Assembly: GCF_013116825.1 (NCBI RefSeq)
Contig: NZ_JABFNS010000066.1
Coordinates: 1-47,219 of the forward strand
Direction: 5' to 3'
From: Myxococcus xanthus
GTDB taxonomy: Bacteria > Myxococcota > Myxococcia > Myxococcales > Myxococcaceae
Length of the DNA stretch: 47,219 nucleotides
This document shows, piece after piece, positions 1 to 10,774 of this stretch (positions within the stretch are counted from its first letter, which is position 1; the number at the start of each line of letters is the position of its first letter). The translations under genes and the position numbers were made by a program. Below the pieces are notes generated by a model, which saw nothing but the letters and a program-made list of their open reading frames with translations, was not told the origin of the DNA and searched no databases.

Positions 1-2
1 GA

Positions 3-2089
<2,087 letters not shown>

Positions 2090-2093
<4 letters not shown>

Positions 2094-2500
2094 TGAACCC
2101 ATCTGAGACCCCGAAGCCCCTCGTGCTGGTCGTTGACGACTATCAAGATGCCCGGGAGATGTACGCCGAGTACCTGGAGTTCTCGGGCTTCCGCGTCGCC
2201 GAGGCGAAGAACGGCCAGGAGGCGCTGGACAAGGCCTTCGAGCTGCGGCCCGACATCATCCTCATGGACCTGTCGCTGCCCATCATGGACGGCTGGGAGG
2301 CGACACGGCGGCTGAAGGGCGACGACCGCACACGCGCCATCCCCGTGGTGGCGCTTACCGGCCATGCGATGACGGGGCAGTCCGACGAAGCCAAGGGCGC
2401 GGGCTGCGACTCCTTCGTCACCAAGCCCTGCCTGCCGGACGCGCTGGTGGATGAAGTCCGCCGCGTGCTCGCCACCCACGGAGGCGCATCGGCGAGGTGA
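2090..2500 (+). CDS. Single-domain response regulator (CheY-like receiver)
   Basis: 136 residues form one receiver domain without an output domain. The acidic pocket is D16/D17, the phospho-acceptor is D60 in IILMDLSLP, and the switch residues T90 (ALTG) and K112 (VTKP) are present, so it should be phosphorylatable. Its ATG overlaps the stop of the histidine kinase gene by four bases; a second ATG three bases on is an equally possible start. It is the likely partner of that kinase and acts through protein contact or as a phosphate relay, because there is no DNA-binding or enzymatic part. Confidence 0.93.
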
Positions 2501-2508
2501 AGCGCACC

Positions 2509-3342
2509 ATGTCCCGGACGACACGGCCCCGGAAGGGGGCAGCTCGTGGCGACAGCCGCACGGCCCAGGCCGCCCGGCCTTCGCCCCCCACGGCGGAGAC
2601 GGTGACGCCCGACGGGCCCCGGTATCTCTACGGAATCGTCCGTGCCACCGCCCCCCTGGACGTCGGGCTCATCGGATTGGGCGCTGTTCCCGCGCAGGTG
2701 TACGCGGTGAGCGAGGCGGGCCTCACGGCCCTGGTGTCCGTGGCGCCTGGCCGCGTGGTGGACCCGACGCGAGCGCACCTGCTCGGGCACCAGCGCGTCA
2801 CCGAAACCCTGCTCCGTGAGCACACCGTGCTCCCCGTGGCCTTCGGCACCGTCATGGCGTCCGAGGCCCAGGTACGCGCGGTGCTGCGCACGGCCCAGGG
2901 CGAACTGTCCAGCGCGCTGGACGCGCTGGAGGGCAAGGTGGAGCTGGGCCTGAAGGTGCTCTGGCACCGCGAGCACCTCGCCCAGCGGTTGGTGCTGGAA
3001 GACGCCCAGCTTCACCGGCGCGATGATGAGCCGGAGGCCGAGCACGAGCGCCGCTTGGAGGCCGCCGTGGAGGACCGCGCCGGGCGTGACATGCGAGCGC
3101 TGCTGGAGGGCCTGCGCCCCCGCGCCGCCGCCATGCGCGAGCATCCCCCCGTGGGTGAGCGGATGCTGCTCAACGCGGCCTTCCTCGTCGAGCGGGCCCG
3201 GCAGGAGTCCTTCGAGGAGAAGGTCCGCTCCCTGGCCGCGCGCGCGGACACGTACTCGTTCCGCTTCACCGGTCCCTGGGCGCCGTACAGCTTCGTGGAC
3301 TTGCACCTGGGGCTGCGTGACGAGGACGCCTCACTTCCCTGA
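2509..3342 (+). CDS. GvpL/GvpF-family gas vesicle protein homologue
   Basis: About 277 residues. After a basic, disordered N-terminus (about 35 residues) comes the family opening YLYGIVRA. The family's middle part follows, with VLPVAFGTV and ELGLKVLW, and the C-terminus is helical and ends in SFVDLHLGL. GvpF/GvpL proteins are minor structural or assembly proteins of gas vesicles. No gvpA or other gvp gene lies in the window, so the role here is unknown. The chosen ATG has GAGGTGA about 9 bases upstream; a GTG at 2497 that overlaps the stop of the response regulator is the alternative. The gene forms a translationally coupled unit with the kinase and regulator. Its end overlaps the convergent DUF4340 gene by 12 bases. 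Confidence 0.82.
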   Translation: MSRTTRPRKGAARGDSRTAQAARPSPPTAETVTPDGPRYLYGIVRATAPLDVGLIGLGAVPAQVYAVSEAGLTALVSVAPGRVVDPTRAHLLGHQRVTETLLREHTVLPVAFGTVMASEAQVRAVLRTAQGELSSALDALEGKVELGLKVLWHREHLAQRLVLEDAQLHRRDDEPEAEHERRLEAAVEDRAGRDMRALLEGLRPRAAAMREHPPVGERMLLNAAFLVERARQESFEEKVRSLAARADTYSFRFTGPWAPYSFVDLHLGLRDEDASLP

Positions 3343-4419
3343 CGCGGAGGTCACGGGCGCCGTCACCCGCGCCGCCTCTTCCGCCAGCGCGTCCATCCCA
3401 GCGTGGAGCCGGGCCCAGCCCGTGGTGTGCTCGGTCCGGGCGTAGAAGCCCCCCTCGGCCTTCACCACCATGACGTGGCCAACGGCCCGGCCCGCGCGCA
3501 GGTAGTCCACGCGGAAGGACTCCTGCGGCTCGCCCCCGGGCAGCGGCTCGTCGCGGCCGAGCAGGTCCACCGGCATCATCCGCCACACGCGGTCATGCCA
3601 GTTGCGCGCGAAGTCGTCCGGCCGCTCCGGCGCGTCCTCCGGCGCCAGGACCACCGGGCCGGGCGCCTTGCCCGTGGCCCGGAAGGCACGGGTGGCGCCA
3701 CCCGCGCGGATGGTCACCGCGTCGAAGTCTCCCAGGTCGAAGGTGTGCAGCCGGCGGTCCACCAGACGGCTGTTCGCGTTCTCCAGGTCCGGCAGCATCG
3801 CCGGGCCCAGCAGGTACACGCGGCCGTCCTCCTCGCTGCGCAGGTACGGCGTCCCCCAGCCTCCCGGAGGCGACGCCAGGGCGAACACACGCGCCTTGCC
3901 GGCCACTGTCAGCGTCAGCTTGCGCGGAGACGTGGCCAGGCCGACCTCCTCCAGCTTCTTCGCGTCCAGCTCACCCAGCGCCCGCATGGCGCGCATGGGC
4001 GCGAAGCGGGAGAACAACTTGTCCGCCACCTCGTTGGCGCGCAGCTCGCGCGGCGGTGGCGGTTCCTCGCGCGCGGTCACGGGCGGCTGTCCCGCGGCGG
4101 CGCCGGTGCCCGCGTCCGTGCCCACCGCCGCGGTGGCCACGCCCGCGTCGGTGGCGCCGGCATTCGCACCGCCGGAGGCCGCCCCGGAGGCTTTGTAGCC
4201 CAGCCGTACCCAGAGCCGGTCACGCTCACTGGCATCCCGGAACACGTCCACGAAGCGGGAGTCATCCTCGTAGCGAATGCTGTCCAGCGCGCGCGCCGGG
4301 ACATCCACCACCGTGACTTCACCCGGGCCCGCGGAGGGCTCTCGCTGCCACACGACGAACGCCGCGATCAACGCGGCCGCCGCCAGGGCCCCTTGGAGGG
4401 CCAGGTCCCGAACCTTCAT
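3331..4419 (-). CDS. DUF4340 membrane-anchored protein of a Gld-type ABC system
   Basis: 362 residues with an N-terminal signal anchor (about residues 5-24, LALQGALAAAALIAAFVVW) and the rest outside the cytoplasmic membrane. A low-complexity stretch rich in Ala, Gly and Thr (about 78-115) separates an N-terminal part from the DUF4340 domain. The gene is last in an operon with a GldG-like protein, a permease and an ATPase, the usual setting of DUF4340. Its ATG overlaps the stop of the GldG-like gene (ATGA) and has a strong GGAGGTG site. It is likely an accessory extracytoplasmic subunit of the transporter; substrate unknown. Confidence 0.82.
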   Translation of the reverse strand: MKVRDLALQGALAAAALIAAFVVWQREPSAGPGEVTVVDVPARALDSIRYEDDSRFVDVFRDASERDRLWVRLGYKASGAASGGANAGATDAGVATAAVGTDAGTGAAAGQPPVTAREEPPPPRELRANEVADKLFSRFAPMRAMRALGELDAKKLEEVGLATSPRKLTLTVAGKARVFALASPPGGWGTPYLRSEEDGRVYLLGPAMLPDLENANSRLVDRRLHTFDLGDFDAVTIRAGGATRAFRATGKAPGPVVLAPEDAPERPDDFARNWHDRVWRMMPVDLLGRDEPLPGGEPQESFRVDYLRAGRAVGHVMVVKAEGGFYARTEHTTGWARLHAGMDALAEEAARVTAPVTSASGK

Positions 4420-6284
4420 CGCTCACCTCCCGCCACCGCGGGGCGCGGCGCGCGTCGTCCCCGCCGGCGCGTCGTCACGAAGCCCACCGCCAGCACCAGG
4501 GCCGGCCCCAGGAACACCGTCGCGTAGAACCAGAGGACGTCCTGCTCCCGCGTGTGCTGGATGGGCGTGTCTTCCTCCGAGGACACGGCGCCGGAGATGG
4601 ACTCCTCACCGGTGAGCCACCGCAGCGTGTCCACCGCCAGGTACGCGTTGCCCATGTTGCCCATCAACAAGTCACTCACCGCGTCCGCGTCCGCCATCAC
4701 CACGGCGCGCATCGCCTCCTGGCCGGCCGGCGCGGGCTTCTCCACCGCGATGACCAGGGGCCAGGGCCGCCGCATCTCGCCCGCGTCCAACGCGAAGTTG
4801 CCATTGGCGTCCGCGAAGGTGGCGCCGTGCGCGCGCACCGACACGTCCTGCGCAAGGCCCCCTGGCAACGGCTGAATCTGCTCCAGGGCACCCGCGCTCA
4901 GGAAGACGGCCGGCGCCTGTCCCGCCAACGACGACAGCGACGTGACGGACGGGTGCGAGGAGAACGTCGCCGTGCCCAGGTTGCCGCGGTCGCTCTGCTG
5001 CCGCGACGTGCGGAAGTACACCTGGTCATTGGCCAGCGGCGTCTTGAGGTACTTCAGGCCCAGGGGCTCCAGCAGCGGCTGGAAGTCCGGTCCCTCTGGC
5101 TCCAGCGCCAGCCACAGCCGGCCACCGCGCGCGGAGTACTCGCGCAGGGAATTCAACTCCTCGGAGAGGAACGCCTGCGTCGGGCCCGCCACCACCACCA
5201 CGGAGGCGTCACGCGGCACCTCGGTGCCCAGTCCCTCGGAGACCCCGAGCGGCCGCACGTCCACGTTCTGTGCGCGCAGCAACTCCTTCAGCTTCTCCAC
5301 GGACGGGCGGGTCGTCTCGCCCGGCACCGCTCGCGACTCGGCGCGCTCACCGTGGCCGGACGTGAAGTAGACGACCCGGCGAGGCCGGGCCACCGTTAGC
5401 AGGCGGCGCTGGACCTCCTGGTCCAACCGCTGGAGTTGGCCGCGCGCCCGCTCGACTTCCAGGCCCACCGTGAGCGGCTCCTTCCGGTCGCCGCGCGCCA
5501 GGACGATGGTGCCGTTGTTGTGGACGCCCAGCGACCTCGCCCGAGCCGGCTCCACCGCCTGGTCCAGCCGCACCACGTTGAGCAGGCCCGGACTCTCCAC
5601 CGACAGGTCGCGGAAGTACTGCCCCACCGCTTCGCCCACCTCGTTCGCGGGCGGGAAGAAGAGCGTCACCTGGAGCGGTTCATTTAGCCCGCGAATGACC
5701 TTGCGCGTGCCGTCGCCGGGCTTCGCCGTGCGGAAGTAGGACAGGTCCCACGTCACGTCGGCCTGGGTGGCGACGAACATGGACGCGAAGGCGAAGACGA
5801 GCACGAAGGCCAGCCCCAGCCCGGAGTACAGCGCGCTGCGGACACGGCCCGTCTCCAGCACGGGTGCGCGCGTCATCGCCGCGGCGGCGACCTCCACCAT
5901 CGCCAGCGGCAGCAAGCAGCACGCGAGCAACGCCGGGAAGAGCGCCGCCAGCGACACCGTCAGCCGAGGCGCCTTCTGGGACAAGGGACCGCCGAAGAGC
6001 CCGGTGCCCACGTCCGACTGGACGAAGTAGAGCCCCAGGGCCACAAGACCCACGCCGTACAGGCCCGACACCCACGCCTCGACGGCGCGCCGGTCCGCGC
6101 TGGCCGACCGCATGCGCGCGAAGCGCCAGCCCAACGCGCCCGCCGCCACCGCCACGCCCAGGCCCGACAGGACGGTGCGGCCCGTGCCGATGCCGAAGAG
6201 CCGCTCACCGAGGAAGACCGCCAGCAGGCCCGACACGAAGGCCAGCGTCACGGGGAGCCCCCCGCTCGAAGGACGCGCGCTCAT
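4416..6284 (-). CDS. GldG-like ABC transporter auxiliary membrane protein
   Basis: 622 residues. The N-terminal third (about 1-190) holds five or six hydrophobic segments. A long soluble domain follows (about 190-590, with YFTSGHGER and VVVAGPTQ), and one membrane segment lies near the C-terminus (about 588-608, VLWFYATVFLGPALVLAVGF) before an arginine-rich tail. This is the architecture of the 'Gldg family' proteins that accompany ABC-2 permeases; in Bacteroidetes the GldA-F-G set is linked to gliding, but orthologous sets occur widely and their cargo is unknown. The start is the ATG preceded by GGAGGTGGCG, which overlaps the permease stop (ATGA). A GTG six bases earlier lies inside that site and is less likely. 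Confidence 0.85.
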   Translation of the reverse strand: MSARPSSGGLPVTLAFVSGLLAVFLGERLFGIGTGRTVLSGLGVAVAAGALGWRFARMRSASADRRAVEAWVSGLYGVGLVALGLYFVQSDVGTGLFGGPLSQKAPRLTVSLAALFPALLACCLLPLAMVEVAAAAMTRAPVLETGRVRSALYSGLGLAFVLVFAFASMFVATQADVTWDLSYFRTAKPGDGTRKVIRGLNEPLQVTLFFPPANEVGEAVGQYFRDLSVESPGLLNVVRLDQAVEPARARSLGVHNNGTIVLARGDRKEPLTVGLEVERARGQLQRLDQEVQRRLLTVARPRRVVYFTSGHGERAESRAVPGETTRPSVEKLKELLRAQNVDVRPLGVSEGLGTEVPRDASVVVVAGPTQAFLSEELNSLREYSARGGRLWLALEPEGPDFQPLLEPLGLKYLKTPLANDQVYFRTSRQQSDRGNLGTATFSSHPSVTSLSSLAGQAPAVFLSAGALEQIQPLPGGLAQDVSVRAHGATFADANGNFALDAGEMRRPWPLVIAVEKPAPAGQEAMRAVVMADADAVSDLLMGNMGNAYLAVDTLRWLTGEESISGAVSSEEDTPIQHTREQDVLWFYATVFLGPALVLAVGFVTTRRRGRRAPRPAVAGGER

Positions 6285-7003
6285 CGCCACCTCCGCGCCT
6301 CGAGCACCCGCGTGGCCGCGAACAGCGCCACGTAGGTGACCACGAGGTAGTAGACGACGTCACGCACGTGGATGAGCCCCGCCTGGAACGGCGGGAAGTG
6401 CTGATTCCACAGCGACATCGCGCTGAAGACATCCGCCAGTGGCTGCTCGGTGATGCGCGCCAGGAGCCAGCACAGGATGAGGGCCACCAGCATCACCGCG
6501 GACGTAATCGCCGCGAGCAACTGGTTGCGCGCCAGCGAGGAGCCGAAGGTCCCCACCGCCAGCGACGCGCTGCCCAGCAGCAGCAGACCGAGGTACCCCG
6601 CCGCCACGTGACCGAAGGACACCTTGCCGTTCACCATCACCAGCAGCGGCATGTAGACGGTGCACAGGAGGTACAGCGCGAGGAAGGCCAGTCCCGCGAG
6701 GAACTTGCCCACGACGATGTCGCGGTCGCGCAGCGGTGACGAGTACAGCAGCGACAGCGTGCCCGTCTGACGCTCCTCGGCCAGCAGGCGCATCGAGATG
6801 AATACCGAGGCGACGACGGTGAAGCCGCTCGAGTAATAGAAGAACTGCGACAGGACCTCGGCGGAGCGCTTGCTGGCGCCGCCCAGGGCATACGCGTTGA
6901 AGAACAAGCCGTTCAACGCGAGGATGACCGCGATGATGACGTAGCCGCTGAGCGTGCGCAGATAGGCGGACAGCTCGCGGCGGGCGATGAGCAGCGCTTT
7001 CAC
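6281..7003 (-). CDS. ABC-2 type transporter permease (GldF-like)
   Basis: 240 residues with six predicted membrane segments, starting with a short cytosolic N-terminus (MKALLIARRELSAYLRTL) that is typical of ABC-2 permeases. The internal LLAEERQTGTLSLLYSSP is the family's coupling-helix signature. It should form the membrane channel for the ATPase encoded immediately upstream. The start is a GTG with AGGAGGTGCGCGC in front of it, and it overlaps the ATPase stop (GTGA). Confidence 0.9.
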   Translation of the reverse strand: MKALLIARRELSAYLRTLSGYVIIAVILALNGLFFNAYALGGASKRSAEVLSQFFYYSSGFTVVASVFISMRLLAEERQTGTLSLLYSSPLRDRDIVVGKFLAGLAFLALYLLCTVYMPLLVMVNGKVSFGHVAAGYLGLLLLGSASLAVGTFGSSLARNQLLAAITSAVMLVALILCWLLARITEQPLADVFSAMSLWNQHFPPFQAGLIHVRDVVYYLVVTYVALFAATRVLEARRWR

Positions 7004-7929
7004 GCGCGCACCTCCTGGCCGTGTGTCAGCCGCAGGAAGATGGATTCGAGCTGACCGGCGCCCTGGTCCAGCCTCAACAACTCCAGACCCGCGCCCACCA
7101 CCGCCTGCGCCACCTGGGGCCGCCGGTCGGGCGAGGCTCGCACCGTCAGCGCCACCAGGCCGTCCGATGCGCGGTCCACCACCACCACGCCAAAGCGCTG
7201 GAGCACCTCCACCGCGCGCGCCTTGTCGCCACGCACCTCCAGCTCGATGGCGCCCTGGCCGCCCATCTTCGCCGCCAGCTCCTCCTCCGTGCCCTGCGCC
7301 ACCAACATCCCCTTGTGGATGATGAGCAGCCGGTCACACGTCTGGGAGATTTCCGGGAGGATGTGGCTGGAGACGAGCACCGTGTGCGCGCCCTTCAACC
7401 CGCGGATGACGTCGCGCATCTCGACAATCTGCCGGGGGTCGAGCCCGCTGGTGGGCTCGTCGAGGATGAGCAGGGCGGGCTTGTGCACCAGTGCCTGGGC
7501 CACGCCTACGCGCTGGCGGTAGCCGTGACTGAGCGTGGAGATGAGCTCGCCGTGGACGTCACGCAGGCCCGTCTTCTCCTCGGCCTCGCCCACGCGGCTG
7601 GCGGTGTCCCGGGACGTGACGCCGCGAAGCTGCGCGACGTAGGTCAGGTATTCGCCCACCGTCATCTCGTCGTAGAGCGGAGGCACGTCCGGCAGGTAGC
7701 CGATGCGCTGACGGACCTCGTGGGCATTGCTCACCACGTCATGGCCGTCGATGACGACACGCCCCGAGGTCGGCAGCAGCACGCACCCCAGGACCTTCAG
7801 CGTCGTCGATTTTCCAGCGCCATTGAGGCCCAGGAAGCCAATGACTTCCCCCTGGCTGATGGTGAAGGCCAGGTCCCGGATCGCCGCGTGCTCACCGTAG
7901 TATTTGGTCAGCCCTTCGACCTGAATCAT
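7000..7929 (-). CDS. ABC transporter ATP-binding protein (GldA-like)
   Basis: 309 residues. Walker A is GLNGAGKST, the signature motif is the variant LSHGYRQR, and Walker B is LLILDEPTSGLD followed by the D-loop; the switch His is in VLVSSHIL. About 90 extra residues at the C-terminus are as in export ATPases of the CcmA/GldA type. The ATG at 7929 has GGGGAGAGGAC upstream; an in-frame TTG 60 bases earlier is unlikely. It is the first gene of a four-gene, fully overlapping operon (ATPase, permease, GldG-like, DUF4340). Confidence 0.92.
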   Translation of the reverse strand: MIQVEGLTKYYGEHAAIRDLAFTISQGEVIGFLGLNGAGKSTTLKVLGCVLLPTSGRVVIDGHDVVSNAHEVRQRIGYLPDVPPLYDEMTVGEYLTYVAQLRGVTSRDTASRVGEAEEKTGLRDVHGELISTLSHGYRQRVGVAQALVHKPALLILDEPTSGLDPRQIVEMRDVIRGLKGAHTVLVSSHILPEISQTCDRLLIIHKGMLVAQGTEEELAAKMGGQGAIELEVRGDKARAVEVLQRFGVVVVDRASDGLVALTVRASPDRRPQVAQAVVGAGLELLRLDQGAGQLESIFLRLTHGQEVRA

Positions 7930-8001
7930 CAGGAGTCCTCTCCCCTTCGAATGCGTCGTTTCTTCTGGCGCAGCGGAGGGGATTGTCAAGCGCCGGACTC
8001 G

Positions 8002-9423
8002 CTAAGAATGGCGGTATTCAGGGCCTTTCGTCGTGCGCCCCAGCGTGAAGCGCAGCGCGCTTTCCAGGTCGGGAAGGAGGAAGGCGAACCCCAGCCGCTG
8101 GGCTGCCTGAGGCACGATTCGCGCGCCATCCAGCAGCGCCTCTTGCCCCATCTGTCCGAAGAGGGTCCGCACGACGGGCGCGGGGACCGGGAAGACGGCC
8201 GGCCGCCGCAGCACCTTGCCCAGCGTCCGGGCGAAGTCCGCCTGCCGCACCGCCCCCGGCGCCACGGCGTTGATGGCTCCGCGCGCGGCGTCAGTGAAGA
8301 CAGAGAAGTGGATGAGCCCGATCACGTCCTCCAGCGACACCCAGCTCATCCACTGCTGCCCGGAGCCGATGGGCCCGCCTCCTCCCGCGAGGAACGCTGG
8401 CAGCATCTTCGCCAGGGCGCCCTCGCGCGCATCCAGGACGGGGCCGATGCGCAGGTGCACCACGCGGATGCCCGCGGCCTCGGCGGGCGCGGCGGCGGCT
8501 TCCCACTCGCGTGATACCTGGGAGAGAAAGCCCTTTCCGTCCGTGCTGCTCTCCTCGGTGAGGACTTCGTCGCCCCGGTCCCCGTAGATGCTGCTGCCGC
8601 CCGCGGAGACGAGCACCTTCGGCTTGCGCTTCATCCGCGCCAGGGCTTCGGCCAGGGTGCGAGTGCCCTGGGTGCGACTCTTCAGGATGGCGTCCTTGTA
8701 CTCGGGGGTCCAACGCTGGCCGGCCACGTTGACGCCCGCGAGGTGCACCACGGCGTCCACACCTTCGAGTGCGTCGGTGTCCACCTCGCCCTTGTCAGGC
8801 GCCCAGGCGACCTCGTTCCGCGAGGAGTCCGCCTTGCCGCGCACCATGCGCTTCACCGTGTGGCCGCCCGTGGTGAGAAAAGGCACCAGCGACGAGCCCA
8901 CCAGCCCCGAGGCTCCAGTGACGGCGATGGTGAGCGGCCCCTGCCCCGCGAAGGCAGCGTGGCGCTTCAGGTCCTCGAGTGTGACGCGGTGGCGGTAGGC
9001 GAACAGCCGCTCCAGGGTGCGCCGGGCGAAGCCTCCGCCGAAGAGGCCGCCCAGGGGGCCCACGGGGAGGACGTACTCCACTTCGTCCTCCAGGATGGAG
9101 GTGCCCGTGGCGGGCTCGGGCCACATCCGGTGGGTGTGGACCCACTTCGCGAAGGGGCCGGACATCTGTGTGTCCTGGAACATGGCATCTTCGACGTAGG
9201 CGGTGTGCTCGGCCACCAGGCGTTGGGGGATGGGGCCCACGCGCATGCGGACGACGACGCGGGCGCCGGTGCGGATGCCATCGCCGGTGCGCTCCAGGAC
9301 CTCCATCCGCTCCCAGGGGGGCGTCAAGCGTTCGAGCGCCCCTTCCCGGGCATGCCAGGCGAAGAGGTCCTTGGCCGAGACGGGCATCCGAGTTCGAGCA
9401 TCGAAGACGTGCGACTTGCCCAT
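8002..9423 (-). CDS. TIGR01777 family epimerase with N-terminal SRPBCC domain
   Basis: 473 residues in two parts. Residues about 1-150 form a START/SRPBCC-like ligand-binding domain. Residues about 163-470 are an extended SDR of the YfcH/TIGR01777 type with the nucleotide-binding motif TGASGLVGSSL, VVHLAGVNVAG and the conserved C-terminal stretch VRTLFGQMGQEALLDG. The family is often annotated as a cell-division inhibitor (SulA-like), but the reaction is unknown. The ATG at 9423 has AGGAGGG seven bases upstream, better than an ATG 33 bases earlier that would overlap sua5. It is divergent from sua5, with only 31 bases between the two starts. Confidence 0.88.
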   Translation of the reverse strand: MGKSHVFDARTRMPVSAKDLFAWHAREGALERLTPPWERMEVLERTGDGIRTGARVVVRMRVGPIPQRLVAEHTAYVEDAMFQDTQMSGPFAKWVHTHRMWPEPATGTSILEDEVEYVLPVGPLGGLFGGGFARRTLERLFAYRHRVTLEDLKRHAAFAGQGPLTIAVTGASGLVGSSLVPFLTTGGHTVKRMVRGKADSSRNEVAWAPDKGEVDTDALEGVDAVVHLAGVNVAGQRWTPEYKDAILKSRTQGTRTLAEALARMKRKPKVLVSAGGSSIYGDRGDEVLTEESSTDGKGFLSQVSREWEAAAAPAEAAGIRVVHLRIGPVLDAREGALAKMLPAFLAGGGGPIGSGQQWMSWVSLEDVIGLIHFSVFTDAARGAINAVAPGAVRQADFARTLGKVLRRPAVFPVPAPVVRTLFGQMGQEALLDGARIVPQAAQRLGFAFLLPDLESALRFTLGRTTKGPEYRHS

Positions 9424-9454
9424 GTTCCCTCCTGGGGCGACAGTGCGGCGGCGC

Positions 9455-10417
9455 ATGATTGCTCCAGAGTCCCTTGAACGCGCGGTGGAATTGCTACGGC
9501 ACGGCGGTGTCGTCGCCCTGCCGACGGAAACCGTCTACGGTCTGTCCGCCAACGCGGAGGACGAGCTGGCCGTGCGCCGCGTCTTCGCCATCAAGGGCCG
9601 CCCCGCCACCCACCCGCTCATCGTCCACATCCCAGGCGTCGAGCACCTGAACACGTGGGCACGTGAGGTCCCGGAGGCCGCACGGAAGCTGGCCGAAGCC
9701 TTCTGGCCCGGGCCGTTGACGCTGGTGCTGCCGCGCACGGCGCGGGCCACGGATGCCGTCACGGGTGGGCAGGACACGGTGGCGCTGCGCGTGCCGAATC
9801 ACCCGGTGGCGCTCGCGGTGCTCCAGAAGCTGGGTGGAGGGCTGGCCGCGCCGAGCGCGAACCGGTTCGGGAAGGTGAGCCCCACCACGGCGGAGCACGT
9901 GCGGGAGGACCTGGGCGGAGACGTGGACCTCATCCTGGATGGTGGCCCGTGCACGGTGGGGGTGGAGTCAACCATCGTGGACTTGAGCTCGGATGAGCCC
10001 GCGATTCTGCGGCCGGGAGGACTGGCTGCGGAGGACGTGGAGCGGGTGCTGGGGCGCAAGGTGCCGGTGAGGACTTCGTCCAAGGTGCGCGTGTCAGGCT
10101 CGCTGGAGTCACACTACGCGCCGCGTGCCGGCGTGGTGCTGACCGAGCCCGGACAGGCCGTGATGCGCGTCCAGGAGCTGCGTGAACAGGGATTGCGCGT
10201 GGGTGTCCTCGGACCGGCGAGCCTTGCGTTGCCACCCGACGTGCCGCGCTTCGATGTGCCGGATGAGCCCGCGGGTGCCGCGCGCGTGCTGTACGCCCGG
10301 CTGCGTGAGGCGGATGCACAGGGGCACGACGTGCTGGTGGCGTGCCTCCCGGCTGAGAGCGGCCTGGGCATCGCTGTCCGCGACAGGCTGTCGCGTGCCG
10401 CCGCTCCGCGCGGGTAG
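9455..10417 (+). CDS. sua5: L-threonylcarbamoyladenylate synthase (Sua5 type)
   Basis: 320 residues. The YrdC domain (about 1-200) has the opening ALPTETVYGL, RVPNHPVAL, SANRFGKVSPTT and VESTIVDLS. The C-terminal Sua5 domain (about 220-320) begins with SGSLESHYAPR, so this is the long Sua5 form, not the short TsaC form. It makes threonylcarbamoyl-AMP from threonine, bicarbonate and ATP for the t6A37 modification of ANN-decoding tRNAs. The start is ATG at 9455; the frame continues upstream, but that part is antisense to the divergent gene. No clear ribosome-binding site is visible. The stop lies next to an IS remnant. Confidence 0.93.
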   Translation: MIAPESLERAVELLRHGGVVALPTETVYGLSANAEDELAVRRVFAIKGRPATHPLIVHIPGVEHLNTWAREVPEAARKLAEAFWPGPLTLVLPRTARATDAVTGGQDTVALRVPNHPVALAVLQKLGGGLAAPSANRFGKVSPTTAEHVREDLGGDVDLILDGGPCTVGVESTIVDLSSDEPAILRPGGLAAEDVERVLGRKVPVRTSSKVRVSGSLESHYAPRAGVVLTEPGQAVMRVQELREQGLRVGVLGPASLALPPDVPRFDVPDEPAGAARVLYARLREADAQGHDVLVACLPAESGLGIAVRDRLSRAAAPRG

Positions 10418-10420
10418 CGA

Positions 10421-10639
10421 TTACGTGGCAGTGCCTACATCCAGTATCCACTCCTTCTCCAACTCCTTGAGCCGCGTCGCGTCGCCTGCCTCCATGCCGC
10501 CGAACTGCTGCCGCCACCGGTAGAGCGTCTGCTCGGCGACGCCGTGCTTCCGGGCCACCTCCACTACGATGGCCCCAGGCACCTCCGCCTCCCGCAGGAC
10601 GCGGACCATCTGCACCTCGGTAAACCCGCTCTTCCTCAC
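10421..10639 (-). pseudogene. IS3-family transposase OrfA, 3' truncated
   Basis: About 72 residues read as the N-terminal helix-turn-helix of IS3-type OrfA: RKSGFTEVQMVRVLREAE, then HGVAEQTLYRWRQQFGGME and ATRLKELEKE. Full OrfA proteins continue with a leucine-zipper part and OrfB supplies the DDE integrase. Here the frame runs into unrelated sequence after LKELEKE and stops eight or nine residues later, and no OrfB is present. The start is a GTG with AGGAGGT upstream; a GTG at 10675 is also in frame. The end lies only four bases from the sua5 stop. Confidence 0.8.
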
Positions 10640-10709
10640 GACCGACCTACCTCCTGGCCGCGAGGACTCGCTCACGCTTCAACTGGTCCGAAAATCGGGG
10701 GGCGGACCA
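10421..10709 (-). mobile_element. IS3-family insertion sequence remnant (left end)
   Basis: The fragment contains the truncated orfA. Upstream of it, bases 10684-10709 hold a sequence (tggtccg ... cggacca, seven-base inverted arms) that resembles the terminal repeat of IS3-family elements. The right end with orfB and the second terminal repeat is missing. This is a dead fragment at the left edge of an accessory block. Identity of the terminal repeat is inferred from position and general form, not from a database match. Confidence 0.55.
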
Positions 10710-10774
10710 GGCGCTCCGCCCCCGCGTCGAGGCTGCATTTGCCGGACGGTTACCGTGCTCGTAGATTTCCGCCG

